A stretch of DNA of 64,000 nt from Emydura subglobosa (Eukaryota; Chordata; Testudines; Chelidae): contig ML679961.1 of the NCBI GenBank assembly GCA_007922225.1, positions 72,396,890 to 72,460,889 on the forward strand, read 5' to 3'. The translations under genes and the position numbers were made by a program. The stretch's first letter is position 1; each line of letters begins with the position of its first letter. The notes beneath the pieces were generated by a model, which saw only the letters and a program-made list of their open reading frames with translations, was not told the origin of the DNA and did no database searches. This document shows, piece after piece, positions 47,621 to 60,290 of this stretch.

Positions 47621-50600
47621 CTTCCCTTGCCCCTGGCTCTTAATTTACCTCTTTGTTCTAACTCATTATTTTAGCATTGTGACTGCATTATTTAAAGTAT
47701 TTTTAATGCTGTTTATATGAAACATTATCTAGAATAAAGTATATTGTATGGTGTTTTTGGATGCTCTTTTCCCCTCTAGCAGAGGAATCAGAAGCATTAA
47801 AATAATGAGGAAAGGGTAGTCTTCTGACTGGAAACAGGAAGTACCAGAAATTGAACTAGAAAGCCAATTCATATGAGAGTTCCAGCCCTGTTCTGCCAGA
47901 CCCAAGGGATTCTGCTGAGTTTGATGTAAGTGTATGAATATCACATTGCTTATCTGAACTGAGGCTCCTAACCTGAGATTTCTTCATCACTAGATATTGG
48001 ATGGCTCTCTCTTTAGCTAGTACATTTGTGGTTCGGATATCTACAAAGCTGCAGTTTCTTTATTTTCTTTGTACTTGATCTTTTACATTGCTAAGCATTG
48101 GGCTTTATATATAGATAGCCGTCATTTAACCATTTTGTTCTCACAGTTGCTGCAGTTTATGCAGAGGGAGAGAAACTCAGGGTACTCTTTAGCTTTTCAT
48201 GTTCTTAGCTTTTCACGTTCTTGTTTTCATTACTTTAAACAAATTCAGTCTAAAACTATAGGCTTGCTCTGTATGGAATGTTGTTGCTCTTGCCTTTGCA
48301 GACTTAACATATCCAGTGCCCCAAAATAGGACTGATTGTTTATATAACATTTTGTAAAGAGGTCTGAGTTAAGCAGATGTTAAATGCTCAGGCTTTTGGA
48401 AAACTACATAACTCTTGGATGTATGGAACTGCAGGCAGGTATTATACAACAGCATGCTCCAGCAACACTGCTAACAGAACTAGTGATATTACAGTCAAAA
48501 GGCAAATAAAACAAGAATAAGGAGATTGCAGGGGGAAAGGAGCATGAGAGAGTCAGTTCACTAGTGAGTCTTTCATGATGTAATAAGGCTACAAAGTACT
48601 AGCCCACTTTTAATTTCTTGACTTATGTAGTCTCATTTGTGAAAAGAAAGTATCTAGGTCATACAGAGAACTGATGTATTAATGAAGATAGGAAAGGAAA
48701 GGGTATTTGAGGTCAAGGGCATTTTCTCAAGCAGAGATGAAGGGGCTTTATGTATAAAGTGAGGAACTGGGAGATGTAGCCAAGGAACCAAAATATGGAG
48801 CTAATTCGGATCGTGGTAGCACTTGTGTGTAAATCCAGGACTGATTTAAATGGGGCTAGGCTGGGTTTGCACTGGCGTTACTGAGATCAGAATCAGATCC
48901 AAGTAATTTAAAATCAATCTTCTACAGACCCAGACACTTGAGATGCAGAAAGACAACTATAAGATCATTTAATCACATGGCTGCCTGGGTCCACGTACAT
49001 CCTGCTCTGTATCATCAATTGTATGGGGAACACTGGTAGTAATCAGGTAATTGCCAGGAACTTATTCCTTCCAGAACTGAATACTGGTTCTCTGCAGGCT
49101 TACTCATGATGATGGGAGCCCAGAGTGTGGGAATTCCAAAGAAAAATCAGTACAGGCCCATAGCTTTCTAAATGTAGTCTATTAATTTTGATGCAGCAGG
49201 CTTAGAATCTAGCAGTGTCTCTTTGTCAGCAGAATCTAGCTCACTCATCTCACTGGGATATCTGCAGCCCTTCCTGGCATCTCCATTGTGGATAATTCTG
49301 ACTAACTTACATTTTAGGTAACATATATTCATCGTCTGGATGACAATTTGTGAAAGACAATGTTGTGACTTGGCAGCTAATAGCATTGTTGCTAATAACA
49401 GTTAAGCCAAATTGGATAGGCAATCCCTTCCACGGTTGCTTTACAAGAGAGAGACGGATTCTGTAGTTCAGGCCTTATTTATTTGTTTGTTTATTTAATG
49501 AACCCAGTCCCCCCTTTTTAGTGGGAATCGGATGGCAGGAGCTAAAATTTTCCCATAATTAGCCTCCCTAATCTAGTGTAAATAAGCACAAGGCTAGAGA
49601 GAAAGAAAATTAGAACAGCTCCGTCACTGATGCTTACTTCTCCCTCAACCATACATGGGACAAGGGTCCTGGGAAAGGTAGGTGTGGGACAACTAAATGC
49701 AGGTGACATCTCACACCATCCCTATCAAGATAGGCTGGTACTGTATGTCACCTTCACTTTCCCTAACACAAGGAGACAATATCATGAGAAGTGTCAGTGA
49801 AGATTTATAGCCCATTGAGATCTCTTTTTCCCCCTTTCCCAAGAACTAATGTGAGCAATAAAGTACACACGCTCATGAAACCGCATAACTCTTTCTGTCA
49901 GCCATGTCACTTGGATTCAATATATCCTGGTACAAGATGACAGCAATGTCTGCTATTGTGTATTGAATGTCCAAAAAAAAAAAAGGTAATTCTCCCCCTC
50001 CCTTTACTCGCACCACAAAAAACAGAATCAAAATCCTTGCACATGAGCAGCTCTGTCTAGTAGGTGCATTAATCTATTTGTCTCATTTATTCCCAATTTT
50101 GGAGCTCCTTTCTTTTTTTGCAGCTTCTGTCACTTTTTCTTTCTTGCAACCTCTTTTTCTTTCATTTTCCCTTTTCATTCTTTGGATACAGAAGTAGCAG
50201 AATGCTATCAAATCATCAATAATTCTTGACAACTTACTCCTGGTAGGTCAAAACTGAAGCCATCTAAGCATTGTTGAGGCAATGGGTATTTTTTTTCCTC
50301 CCCAGATGGCAGAGATAAAAGTCCAAAAGAGATTTGTCACTTTCCAGAAATGAAAACTTTCAGTGACTGATTATGTAACTTTAGGTTGAACTTCTCAGCA
50401 TTTTTAAAATTTTTATTTTGTCAGCACTATAGCCAGTGAAAACAACCTTTTAAAAATCTGCAAATGGATGGCATGGCAGTGCATGTGAGACCACTGGGGA
50501 TATGTAAAAGTAGGTTGGGCAAAGCACAGCAAAATATATTGGACTGAACTGACAAATGTATATGTGTATCAGTGTTCCATTTTGGCTGGAGTTGAAATTG

Positions 50601-50786
50601 CTCTGCGGTGTTTTTAGGTCTTTTATTCCTAACAACTAAAAGGGATTCTCCTTTAGTTGAGGGGCGGTTTTGGAGGAAATTTTGGAGGCATATTATGGGA
50701 GGCAATGTGGGCAGCTATTAGCATTGCCATTGATAATAGGGGAGCCAAACTGTTCTATCCCCTGACTGCTGCAGGGAAATGCAGAT

Positions 50787-50864
50787 CAAAATGGTGTCCC
50801 TTGCAGAGTGCAACCTTGCCTGTATGGTGTGTGAGAGATCACTCTGTGCAAAGACACCATTTTG
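50787..50864. repeat. Inverted repeat, about 24-bp arms
   Basis: CAAAATGGTGTCCCTTGCAGAG plus TG at 50787-50810 pairs with CACTCTGTGCAAAGACACCA plus TTTTG at 50840-50864 (perfect 12-bp outer stem, then small mismatches), around a 29-base loop. It could be the remnant of a MITE or a local palindrome. Confidence 0.75.
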
Positions 50865-51496
50865 GGAATAAAAATGGCATTCTCTGTGTGGCAAAAGTGT
50901 CATAACTTTGTTCCAGTGTGGCTAAGGGGATGTACCCACCCATATCCCATGGCAAATCCCATCTAGATGATTTTTTGACTGAGGGAGCTCATTCACCAAA
51001 CTTAGTAGTGACCAGGTAGCAGCACCAGTGACCAGTTCTAGTATACTCCACACTTAATAACATTATCCTGCTGTTTTGGCTTAAGTGCTGAGACCTTGGC
51101 TACATCACACTGAAATAACTGGGAGAGTCTTATGTCATGTTCAGTCCGTATGGTGTCTAAGACTGAACTATAGGCTGGAAAAGTACCTTCTCAGGATCCT
51201 GTGAGATTAAAGAAATACACTGTTCTTCTCAGTGTGGTCTCTTCAAATTTAATTCTGGGTTCATTACTCTCCATTTACTTTTTTTCCTGTGAATGTAGTC
51301 TGAGTGAAATATATCAGTTTAACAGACCAAGTGTTTGTTATGTTTTGTTTTTAAATCTGGGCAAGGTGCAGTGAAATCTTCTCTTTCAATGCCCTGCCAA
51401 GTGCCTCAGTCCCAAATTGGAAGGACCATTTGTAGAAGCAAGAGGAGAGCCCCCTCTCAGTGGTCCATTAAATCGTTGGCACCTCTGCTGAGAATA

Positions 51497-51514
51497 GTGT
51501 GTGTGTGTGTGTGT
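51497..51514. repeat. (TG)n microsatellite
   Basis: Nine GT/TG units followed by a T run. Confidence 0.9.
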
Positions 51515-53737
51515 TTTTAAGGTATTTGGCTTGAGACCACCAAGTTTCATGTAGGCCACCAAAGAGCTTCCACGTAGTACTTACTTTTGCTCAGATGTAC
51601 TATCATCAGCCTGAAGAATGTTCAAACTGGTAAACTAGAGATGAAATGCTTCACATCCCAATCCATTACTAGTGCTATGAACCATCCACTTGAATGCCTG
51701 GATCACACCCAGGCAAAGTTCCTATCTGTTGTATGTAGATCATTTATGGACTTCTTCCCGTTGTGAAGACATCAAAAAATTGGGAGTCCTGAAACAAGGC
51801 CCAGATTCACACCATAGTGTACCTGGCAGAGGCACCATTTGTATGTTACTGGCAGGCCCTGAGAAAGAAATCATGGCACAAAAAGTGGATGGGCCTGACT
51901 ATCAACAATGGATGGGCAAGGAGGCCAGTGGGATGTGCTACGACACCAAGGTTTCCATGAAATCCTGACCCCAACTTAAAACTGTTTCCTGGTGAAGGAA
52001 ACCCTGAAGGAAAGACAGGCAATGGTAATACCATCTAATCTCCCTTTTGGTGACTTTCCCCTCTGGAAGTGAGGGGCATTTGTTGGCACAGGGCATAATT
52101 TTCATGCCCTTGCACCATTTTAGATTTTCTTTGTTTCAGGAGTTTAATAAGGACGATGAGATACATCAGGGCTGTCCTCTCCCTTACCCCAAGATTCAGA
52201 GGACTGGAGAGAACATTCAGTAAGGCACATCTGCTGCACAGGTCCAGTGAGCTGCTCCTGACTAACGGAAGCTCTTCTAAAGTACATTTAGATGGCAACA
52301 GCTATTCCAAACACCCCTTCCACTCTTGCACATTTCCAGGCTCTTAGCTGCGTCTCATTACCTTCCTGGCCCTGAGGCAAAACTGGCATTTTAGCAAGGA
52401 AAGAAATGTGGGATTTTGAGATAATGAAATCTGTGTCCAAAAAAATTTAAACAACTAAAAAGGGTTTAAATTAGAAAAATTAATGTACTGTATGCTTTGC
52501 TAATTATGTCAAGGGGTTTTTGTACTTTTTTTTGTAGCCAGAGTAAAGGGTGGAAAGCTGCAAGCTGTTTCTTATTTTGCCTTCTCCATTTAGCAGTTAG
52601 AGGGAAGGAAATTACAGTTATAATTTTGCTTTAATTTTATTGTTTTTGTGCTTTGTACTCATAATTAATACCGTGTTCTGCACTACAGAAGGGTGAAATT
52701 ATGTGCTCATTATGGAATTAATTAAAATCAGATTAAGTCAATTGATTCCCCCACTCTGTCTGTACTTTTTTCCTTGCAGGGCCTTTTGGCGTTAAGATAG
52801 CATCTCTGCTCTCTGATTCCATTGCCGCTATAGTGGATTCTTCTTTTGCTTCTAGAAAAAGTCAGAATAAATGGAATTACTCTTCTGTTCTTTGGGTTCT
52901 GTTATGCTCCCTCATTATGCCCATCCTATACATATCCAGGCACGTTGTGTGTCAAGCTGAGAACAGACCTCATTCCTCTTTGTCCTCTCACTTCACAAAA
53001 TTCCTTTATCTCCTCCATGGATTTCAAGTAGCTAGAGTAACCTCTACATAATGGTTCCACAACTGCTCCATGTACTGGTCCACCATTAAACATAAAGACC
53101 TAAAAGCCTAAAGATCCCCCATGGATATGCTAAAAGAATTGTCAAGTAAGACTCCCAGGAAGCTTTGCAAGTCATGCTAAGAGAAAGATAATGGGAGTTT
53201 ATTAGCAGATAACAGTTAAACTGTTTTGAAGAGTAAAAGAGCATAACATAGTTTCACAATCTATTTTAAGACACTTTCTGCTATGCTAAGCCGTACCTGA
53301 AACCTCAAGAAACCATGCACAGGTTGGAGATGGTTAAGAAAATGTAACTCACCATGCAGGTATATGGAAAACTTGTTTTTACTTGTGCTAAAGTTATATA
53401 GAAGTTATCATAAATAGGTTTTGTTACTGCTCAGGGTAACTGCACCTGTATTTCCCCTCTGTGGTCAAGCAAGGGCACCCACTCCAGGCTCCACACTCAC
53501 CAGCTGTCACCAATCTTTGATGGAGACACATATCTCTCACCCTCCTGCACAGATTATTTCCAGGCTGCACAGTTCCCTGACTTTGCTGTGATATCCCTAT
53601 CAAAAGAGAGACTGCCTAGACAGGCCCGTATTGCCTTCTTACACAGTGTAATTGTCACAGTTATAAGTTACCACACATCTCCTTAAAAGCAATCACATTT
53701 ATTCATAAGGTAAAAGCAATACAGACAAAACACAAGT

Positions 53738-54966
53738 ATCGCCAACTTGGGTCAGACCAATGGTCCATCTAGCCCAGCATCCTGTCTTCTGACAGTGGCC
53801 AGTACCTAATGCCTCCAAGGAAATGAACAGAACAGGGCAGTTATGAAGAGATCCATCCTCTGTTGTCCAAGCCCAGATTCTAGCAATCAGTTGTTTAAGG
53901 GTTGCTGACCATTCTGGCTAATAACCATTGTTGAACCTATCCTCTGTGAACTTACCTAATTCTTTTTTTAACCCAGTTATACTTTTGGCCTTTACAATGT
54001 CCCCTAGCAATGAGTTCCACAGGTTGACTGAGCACTGTGTGAAGAAGTACTTCCTCATGTTTATTTTAAACATGCTGTCTATTAATTTCATTGGGCTCAA
54101 TGGTTCTTGTACTATTTCAAGGGATAAATAACACTTCCCTATTTACATTTTCCACACAATTCATAATTATATAGTTCTCTATCATATCAGTTGTCTCTTT
54201 TCTAAGAAGAACAGTCCTAGTCCTTAGTCTCTCCTAATATGGAAGCTATTCCATATCCCAAATCATTTTTGTTGCCCTTCTCTGTATTTTTTTCCCATTC
54301 TAATATAACTTTTTTTCAGATGGGGCAACCAGAACTTCATGTAGCATTGAAGGTGTGGGGCGTACCATGGAGCTATGTAGTGGTATGATATTTCTATCTT
54401 ATTACTTACCCCTTTCTTAATGGTTCCTAACATTGTTGGGTTTTTTAACTGCCACTGCACATTGAGTGGATGTTTTCAGAGAACTATCTACAATGACTCC
54501 AAGATCTCTTTCTTGAGTGGTGACAGCTAATTTATATCCCATAATTTTGTATGTGTAGTTGGGATTATATTTTCCTTTCTTCATTACTTTGCATTTATCA
54601 ACCTTGAATTTCATCTGTCATTTTGTTGCCCAGTCACCCAGTTTTTGAAGTCCCTTTGTAACTCTTTGTAGGCAGCATTGGACTTAACTATCTTGAGTAA
54701 TTTAGTATTATCTGCAAACTTTACCACATCACTGTTTACCCCCCTTTTCAGATCATTTATGAATATGTTGAACAGCTCAGATACTAGTAGAGATCCTTAG
54801 GGGACCCCACAATTTACCACTTTCCATTGTGAAACGACATTTATTCCTACCCTTTGTTTCCTATCTTTGAACCTGTTACTGATTCATGAAAAGATCTTCT
54901 CTCCTGTCCCAAGACTCCTTACTTTGCTTAAGAACCTTTAGTGTGGGACCATGTGAAAGGTTTTCT
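53738..54966 (-). mobile_element. CR1 LINE nested in LTR family A
   Basis: The 3' end is on the left ('gggtcagaccaatggtccat', 53748-53767), then a decayed ORF2 3' half running rightwards on the minus strand to about 54966, where LTR sequence resumes. RT box: VVKFADNTKLL, with FADN (54707-54718) in place of FADD. Also seen: DLGVIVDSSLKTS (54417-54614 frame) and a C-terminal block 53918-54100 (KYFFTQCSVNLWNSL). AAGTA occurs near both edges and may be a target duplication. Confidence 0.9.
53900..54850 (-). pseudogene. CR1 ORF2 remnant with FADN active site
   Basis: Minus-strand fragments of the CR1 RT palm, thumb and C-terminus in several frames. The second catalytic aspartate of FADD is replaced by asparagine. 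The EN domain is missing because of 5' truncation. Non-functional. Confidence 0.85.
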
Positions 54967-55329
54967 GAAAGTCTAAGTACTTATTAAGAACAATAAAAGA
55001 ATGCACATACATGCTAATAAGGTTACATCATCCCCTCACTCCAAAAAGGGATCTGGTTGGTGATTAACCTTTCATACCTCACACAGGGGTTTTGCCTGTG
55101 GTCACAAGTTCATCACATCTTCATTTGAGAAGCAGCACCCAAGCCTTATGGGACCTCAATAGGCTTAAGACCTTCCAACCTTTCCCTAAAGATGGCGGGG
55201 GTGGGGGCAGGGCACCTTGAACCAGAAGTACTATCCATTTGCTTGATCAGAAAGAAGACCCTAAGTTAACTTTAACTCAGGCTAATTAACTAAAAGATAT
55301 TTCTTTGTCTGTTGGTCCCTGAAGAATCC

Positions 55330-56455
55330 AGTCTGACCCAGGGTCAGCATGCCCCAGTGGGTCACAGCTGAGGATACCAGATTCAGAAAAAACTGCTGAG
55401 AAATGGGGAAGACCCTCCCCATACTGGTGGTTATTATTCCATAAGATTTACAAGCCAGAAATAAAAGTAAACTGGCTCACCACACTGGTTGACAAGAAGT
55501 CACAAAAGCTGTTTCGTTAGATATCCCAGTCCTTGTTTCACCACTCAGATACTAGACTTTTTGATGAGTGGTTATTTAAAACCAATTTAATCAAACAAAG
55601 TGTTCTTCCAATCCCAAGAAATCAGCCACACAACCAGGTCAATATATTACTCAGATCTTACCCAATAACCATGCTGCTCCCAGTCCTTTAGTATCTAATA
55701 TCTAAAGGTTTATTCATAGGGAAAATAAAAGAAGAGAGAGTTAAAACGGTCAAAGAATCACATACATACAATTTTTGCAAAGTTCTTGAATCAGGTCTGT
55801 AGCATTGGTGTACTAAATTGACAACTGGCAAAAACTCTGAAAATTAGTCAGGTTGGGAGTGATCAGTTCTGGTTTAAAACTTCCTTGTTAGAAATCCACT
55901 CCAGAGAAATGAAGCAGGAAATGAAGACAAAATGGAGATAGTAAAGCTGCCTTACATACCTTCTTCCATGTGGTTGGATGCTTTTAGCTTTAGCTTGTAG
56001 CGGTTTACAGGCACAAAATGGAGTCCAGGCTCACATGAGCAAGTCACACGCCCGTGCATGCTTCGATGAGTCATAGAAGCAGCCATTGTCCATACTCACA
56101 AGAAGGCTCACCAGGCAGGGAGAGGCTTCTTCTATGGTCTCTGACGCAAGCTAAATGTCCTTTGATGGGCCATTAACTTGCATAGTCCATTCACAGTGGG
56201 CTATCTGGCTTCAATGTGGATTTTATCTGGTATTTTTCAGTATATATGCAGGATGCCAGTACATAGTCAATATCTATAACGTTGGCTACAAAATGATATA
56301 TGCATTTAAACAGGATAATCATATGCAGCAAATCATAATTTTTCCATTGACACGTTACGTGGCATACTTTGCATAAGTTTTGTTGCAATTATATAACAGT
56401 GGTAGCAATAATGTTATACATGGTTATATTTCAATCATACAACATCACACCTAGT
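55330..56455 (-). mobile_element. Second LTR-like insertion inside the family A LTR
   Basis: About 1.1 kb that has no counterpart in the intact family A LTR at 17479. It contains 'gatatcccagtccttgtttc', 'caatttaatcaaacaaagtg' and 'aaaggtttattcataggg'; the last holds a minus-strand AATAAA. I recognise the sequence type as a common turtle LTR, but could not fix the termini or a target duplication, so the boundaries are approximate. Confidence 0.55.
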
Positions 56456-57054
56456 ATATATGCACCTTTCTCCAGGTGATGGTAGCTCTCTGGAGGTGTT
56501 ACAACCTGAGTGGGTTTTTCTAACCCCCTTTTCTGTGTTCATGGAGGGCTGTGGTCTCTCCCCCATGTAAATATATACTATCCATCAATTGTACGTAAAT
56601 ATTTGCTTTTTAATATAATTAAATTTCTAAAATACTTACATTTAATTCAATAAGGTTTGTCCAGGATATTGCAGAATGTTGTCATATCTATCATAGGTTA
56701 GATTTGTTTTGATGGAAATACAAAGCAATTTGGTATGTTTAATTCATGAAGTCAACAAGTTAACCTTTGTTAGCAATTGGATAATACCAGCCATGCAGTG
56801 AACCGCAAATTGTAACATGAAATAAACACCTTGTCTGTAAAAGTCCAGTGAAACTGTCACAACTTGGGACAGGGCAAACAACGGACTGGACCCCAGGACT
56901 TGTGATAAGTGCCACCTTTTCTGTAATGTGCTATTCTTTGTAGTTAGAGAAATCTGACTTACTAAACCAATCTGAGCTGAACCATTCAAGATTCCATTAC
57001 TTAATAATTGAGATCAAACTCGTCAGTTACATCGTGCGGTTTTCTCAACTGCAG

Positions 57055-57150
57055 GAATTATTGGGTAAAGCTTTGTGTCATGAATTATGCAGGAGGTCAA
57101 ACTAGACAATAACGGTCCCATCAGCCCATGAAATCTATTAAATCTGCCCA
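57055..57150 (+). mobile_element. CR1 LINE 3' tail fragment
   Basis: 'ttatgcaggaggtcaaacta' (57085-57104) followed by 'gacaataacggtccc' matches the CR1 3' end type 'tgcaggaggtcagactagatgatc'. Only the 3' UTR remains. Confidence 0.75.
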
Positions 57151-58614
57151 GCCCCCAGATTGACCGCTTGTACCAGCCTCTGGGCTCAAGATATAGGCCT
57201 ATATGTACTTCTTTGTAGCAACATAATTTCACAAAATAATATTTTAATTATTCTACATTTTCCATTTCAAAAAAGACCAAAAGCTGGTGGTTGTGGGCTG
57301 TTAACAAAACACTAATATGAATAATAATAATAAATTATATTTTAGTGATCTAAAAAGACATTCAAATAAAACAGTTTTTGTTTCTGATGAAGTGTTAAAG
57401 TTCTCTGGCATTTTTGGAAACCCACACACTAGTGTTTGTACTATAATGTGAGAACAAGATAGAGAATAGACTAGAAACAGAAAGTGAAACTAATTAGAAA
57501 GAGTACAAATAGCTCCTCTAGTTTCACATTATAAGATGAGTGAAGTGCAAAAAGCAAACAGCTAAATTTAATTTCGTCTGATTCAGTAGCATACAGTGTT
57601 GTTAGTCCCAGAAGTGAGAAATTTCTTTAAGATGTGTGCAACTTTACGGTGATTTGGGGCAGGTCAGAGCCTCTAGTATCATTCCTAGAAGTGTCACTTT
57701 TGGAAGACTGACCAAAAACAAATAAAAATTGATGACTGGAGAAAGGTACCAATACACGGTTGATACATTACCATCTAAGGTCCCAAACCTGCAAGTGACT
57801 GGATGGGCATACTCATGAACTCACATGGAGTCCTTTTTTATCGGAACCCTTAGTTTACCATGTATCTAATTACATTTCAGATTTGTTGCTCTGGGTCTTT
57901 CATCTCCCAGAGTCTGTGTTAAGGTACATCTTTGAAATAAACTTGCTCAATGTGATTATAAGCCTTATTGATGAACAAACATCATCTCAATGCTGACGAA
58001 TATGATTAAGGACTTCACATTGAATGAGATATCATTTCATGATATTGTCATCATATTTTCCTTGGAAACAAGTGTATAGTAACTACTAAAGTAATGCAGA
58101 AAGAAACTGGCTACTCACGAAAATAGACCTTATTAATTTAGTAACTTTAGTGAGGTTACAAAGGGATGATTTAGCCTCTTTATAGATTGAGTGTCACCTG
58201 TATTGATCTCTAAGAAGCTCCATAAGATGTTCTGGCCTCATATTCAGTTGGTAGCCATTATTGGCAAACTTATTGCACCACTTATGCTTTTGACACGCAC
58301 AATTGTCAGTGTGTAGCAGCATTCCTTGGTAAACATGCTTCATAATTGGTTGTCTTCCATCATAATATATCTATACCAAAAAAGACACAGAAACTGAACC
58401 AGTGCTGATGGAGATGGTTGGTGTGTTTGGCTACAAATATCCTGTTTCCTGACCTTGTCCTGTCACTTAATGTGGAGGAGCTGAGTAAGCACTATTCCTA
58501 TACATGTTTTTAGGACTGGGACTGAACCATTCATTTGGAAAATAATACAGCCCTTTTCATCCAAGGAACTTATTTACTCTTTGTAGCTAATTAAGAAATT
58601 ACAGTTGAGTTAAC
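57151..58614. other. Unassigned AT-rich sequence
   Basis: No gene or transposon recognised. An AATAATAATAATAA tract lies at about 57319-57332. Confidence 0.45.
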
Positions 58615-58639
58615 TTAGGAGAAAGAACCTGGGGCATAT

Positions 58640-60290
58640 GAAGTACTATTGACGTGGTGAAGTTATTGGGAATGGAAGGCATCAAGTATCTTACAGGTTT
58701 GTTCAATGATATTCTTAAGAAAGAGAAAATGCTAGATGAGTAACAAAAAGGCTTTGTGGTGGCTGTTTTTTAAACATAAAGGAGATATTACACTGTGTGC
58801 TAATTATTGCTCAATTAAGCTGATATCATATATTATAAAAGAATGAGAGAAAATTACTGAAATGTATCTGCTTAGAATAAATGAAATTTTGAAGGCTTTG
58901 TATCGATTCATGCCAGGAAGGAGCACAATTGATGTCATATTTATTCTACAGATCCTCATGGTGAAGTTCAGAGAAAAGAGACAACTGGGTATGCTCTTTG
59001 TGGACCTAGAGAAAGTGTATGATTGTGTACTGAAAGAACTAGTTTGCTGGAGATGGCGATGGAGGTATGCCAGAAGGATATGCCCATCTTATCCAGGATA
59101 TGTATGATGGAGTGACTACCATAGTCAAAACTAAATGGGGCTACAGTAGAGAATTTCCAGAAAAATTGGCCTGCATCAGGGGTCATCATGGAACCCCTTT
59201 TAGTCTGTGGTTGTCAAGGGAGTGCTAAATGAGAACACATGAAGGAAACTGCCTTGGAAGATGTTTTTCACTAATGACTTAGTGATATGTGGAAGATTGA
59301 GGGACCCAGCAAGCCAATTTTGAATAGTGGCAAGATAGTTTTCATTAGGATGGACTTAGAGTGAATGTGAGTAAGAACGAGGCTATGATAACTGAGGGAG
59401 GACTCATCATAAAAGATGTCACAGGCAGAGAGCTTAGAGTGAAAGAATTTAAATACCTAGGATCAATGGTTGCTGATCATAGTGCCCTCCTGAGTGATGC
59501 CTAGCATTGTACCAAAGCTGCTTGGTGCAAAGGATGAAAGCTAATCCCAGTTCTCTGTGACAAAAAGATGCCAATAAAGTTAAAAGATAGAGTGTATAAA
59601 ACTGAAATTTGACCCATCTTGATATATGGAATGGAGACTTGGCCAGTCACAGGAAGGGAAATCAATATGCTCTTCATCATGGAAATGAAGATGTTAAGAT
59701 GGTCAAATGGCTGGACATTCTGTGATGGGAAACAAAATGAAGTTGTAAGGGGCCTAATCATGAGTGGCACGTGAACCCCCCATTCGAGGAGGTTAGCCCA
59801 CGGCCATGTTAGCCTCAGCAAGTCCCAGACCACTGACTGGCCCACCCTCGCCCCAGTCCCTGTCCACCACAGGGGAGAAGCTGAGCAAAGGCGGGAAGCG
59901 TGAGCAGTGCCTGCCTGGGCTGGGGTCATGGGGGAAGAGCAGAACACAACAAAAGGGAACAGGGCCTCAGGGCATAGTATGAGCATGGCCAGGCCTGGCT
60001 GTTTGGAGAAGCTTATGATATCTGGTGCCAATAGGCCTAATGTGTGTTAATTGAAGATAAGTTCAGGGAGGCTAGGCTACACTGGTATGGGCTTATGCAG
60101 CGGAGACCTGAAAGCTATATAGGGAGGATGGTTCTTTAAATAATTGTGGACAGAAGTCAACCAAGGGGGAGAACAAAGACACTGTATGTACAGTGGATGT
60201 CAGCAAACCTCAGAGAGACCTATCTGCCAGACAGCCTGGTGTATGATCATGAGTTTTGGAAGAAGGCTATAAAAGTTGCCAATCCTGAAT
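58640..60290 (+). pseudogene. RTE-like reverse transcriptase ORF remnant
   Basis: Reverse transcriptase palm, thumb and C-terminal segments in three frames. The expected FADD/YADD box reads FTND (59267-59278), so one catalytic aspartate is asparagine. The N-terminal endonuclease is not visible upstream, so the copy is 5'-truncated. Split by the 275-bp insertion at 59759-60033. Confidence 0.8.
59759..60033. mobile_element. 275-bp insertion with a perfect 8-bp target duplication
   Basis: GGCCTAAT occurs at 59751-59758 and 60034-60041, directly flanking a 275-bp segment that is much richer in G+C than its host. The RTE-like protein reading resumes on the far side, so this is a later insertion. 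An 8-bp duplication is the hallmark of hAT transposons. The ends (CATGAGTGGCACG and the complement of GGTGCCAATA) share only GGCAC in inverted orientation, so the inverted ends are weak or decayed. No transposase coding sequence is present. Confidence 0.8.

Larger units (their letters stand above)
47621..53413. other. Long stretch without recognised transposons
   Basis: About 5.8 kb in which I see no gene and no classifiable mobile element except the hairpin at 50787-50864 and simple repeats: a 16-bp tandem duplication at 48190-48221 and a (TG)n run at 51497-51514. Open frames up to 92 codons have no recognised domain. Unusual compared with the rest of the window. Confidence 0.5.
53421..56692 (-). 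mobile_element. LTR family A, third copy, carrying two nested insertions
   Basis: Starts TTGTTACTGCTCAGGG and follows the family A LTR through 'ccaggctgcacagttccctg', resumes after a CR1 at 'aacaataaaagaatgcac' (54989-55006), and its far end reappears at 56580-56690 ('aatatttgctttttaatata', 'tttaattcaataaggttt'), matching 18260-18360. The block is bounded by the direct repeat ATAGGTT at 53414-53420 and 56693-56699, consistent with a target duplication (exact length uncertain because the LTR edge is T-rich). Its expected length without insertions is about 0.9-1 kb. Confidence 0.75.

Noticed and set aside
59501..60031. 176-codon minus-strand open frame
   Set aside because: It lies antisense to the RTE-like LINE and spans the 275-bp insertion, so it is a by-product of other sequence.
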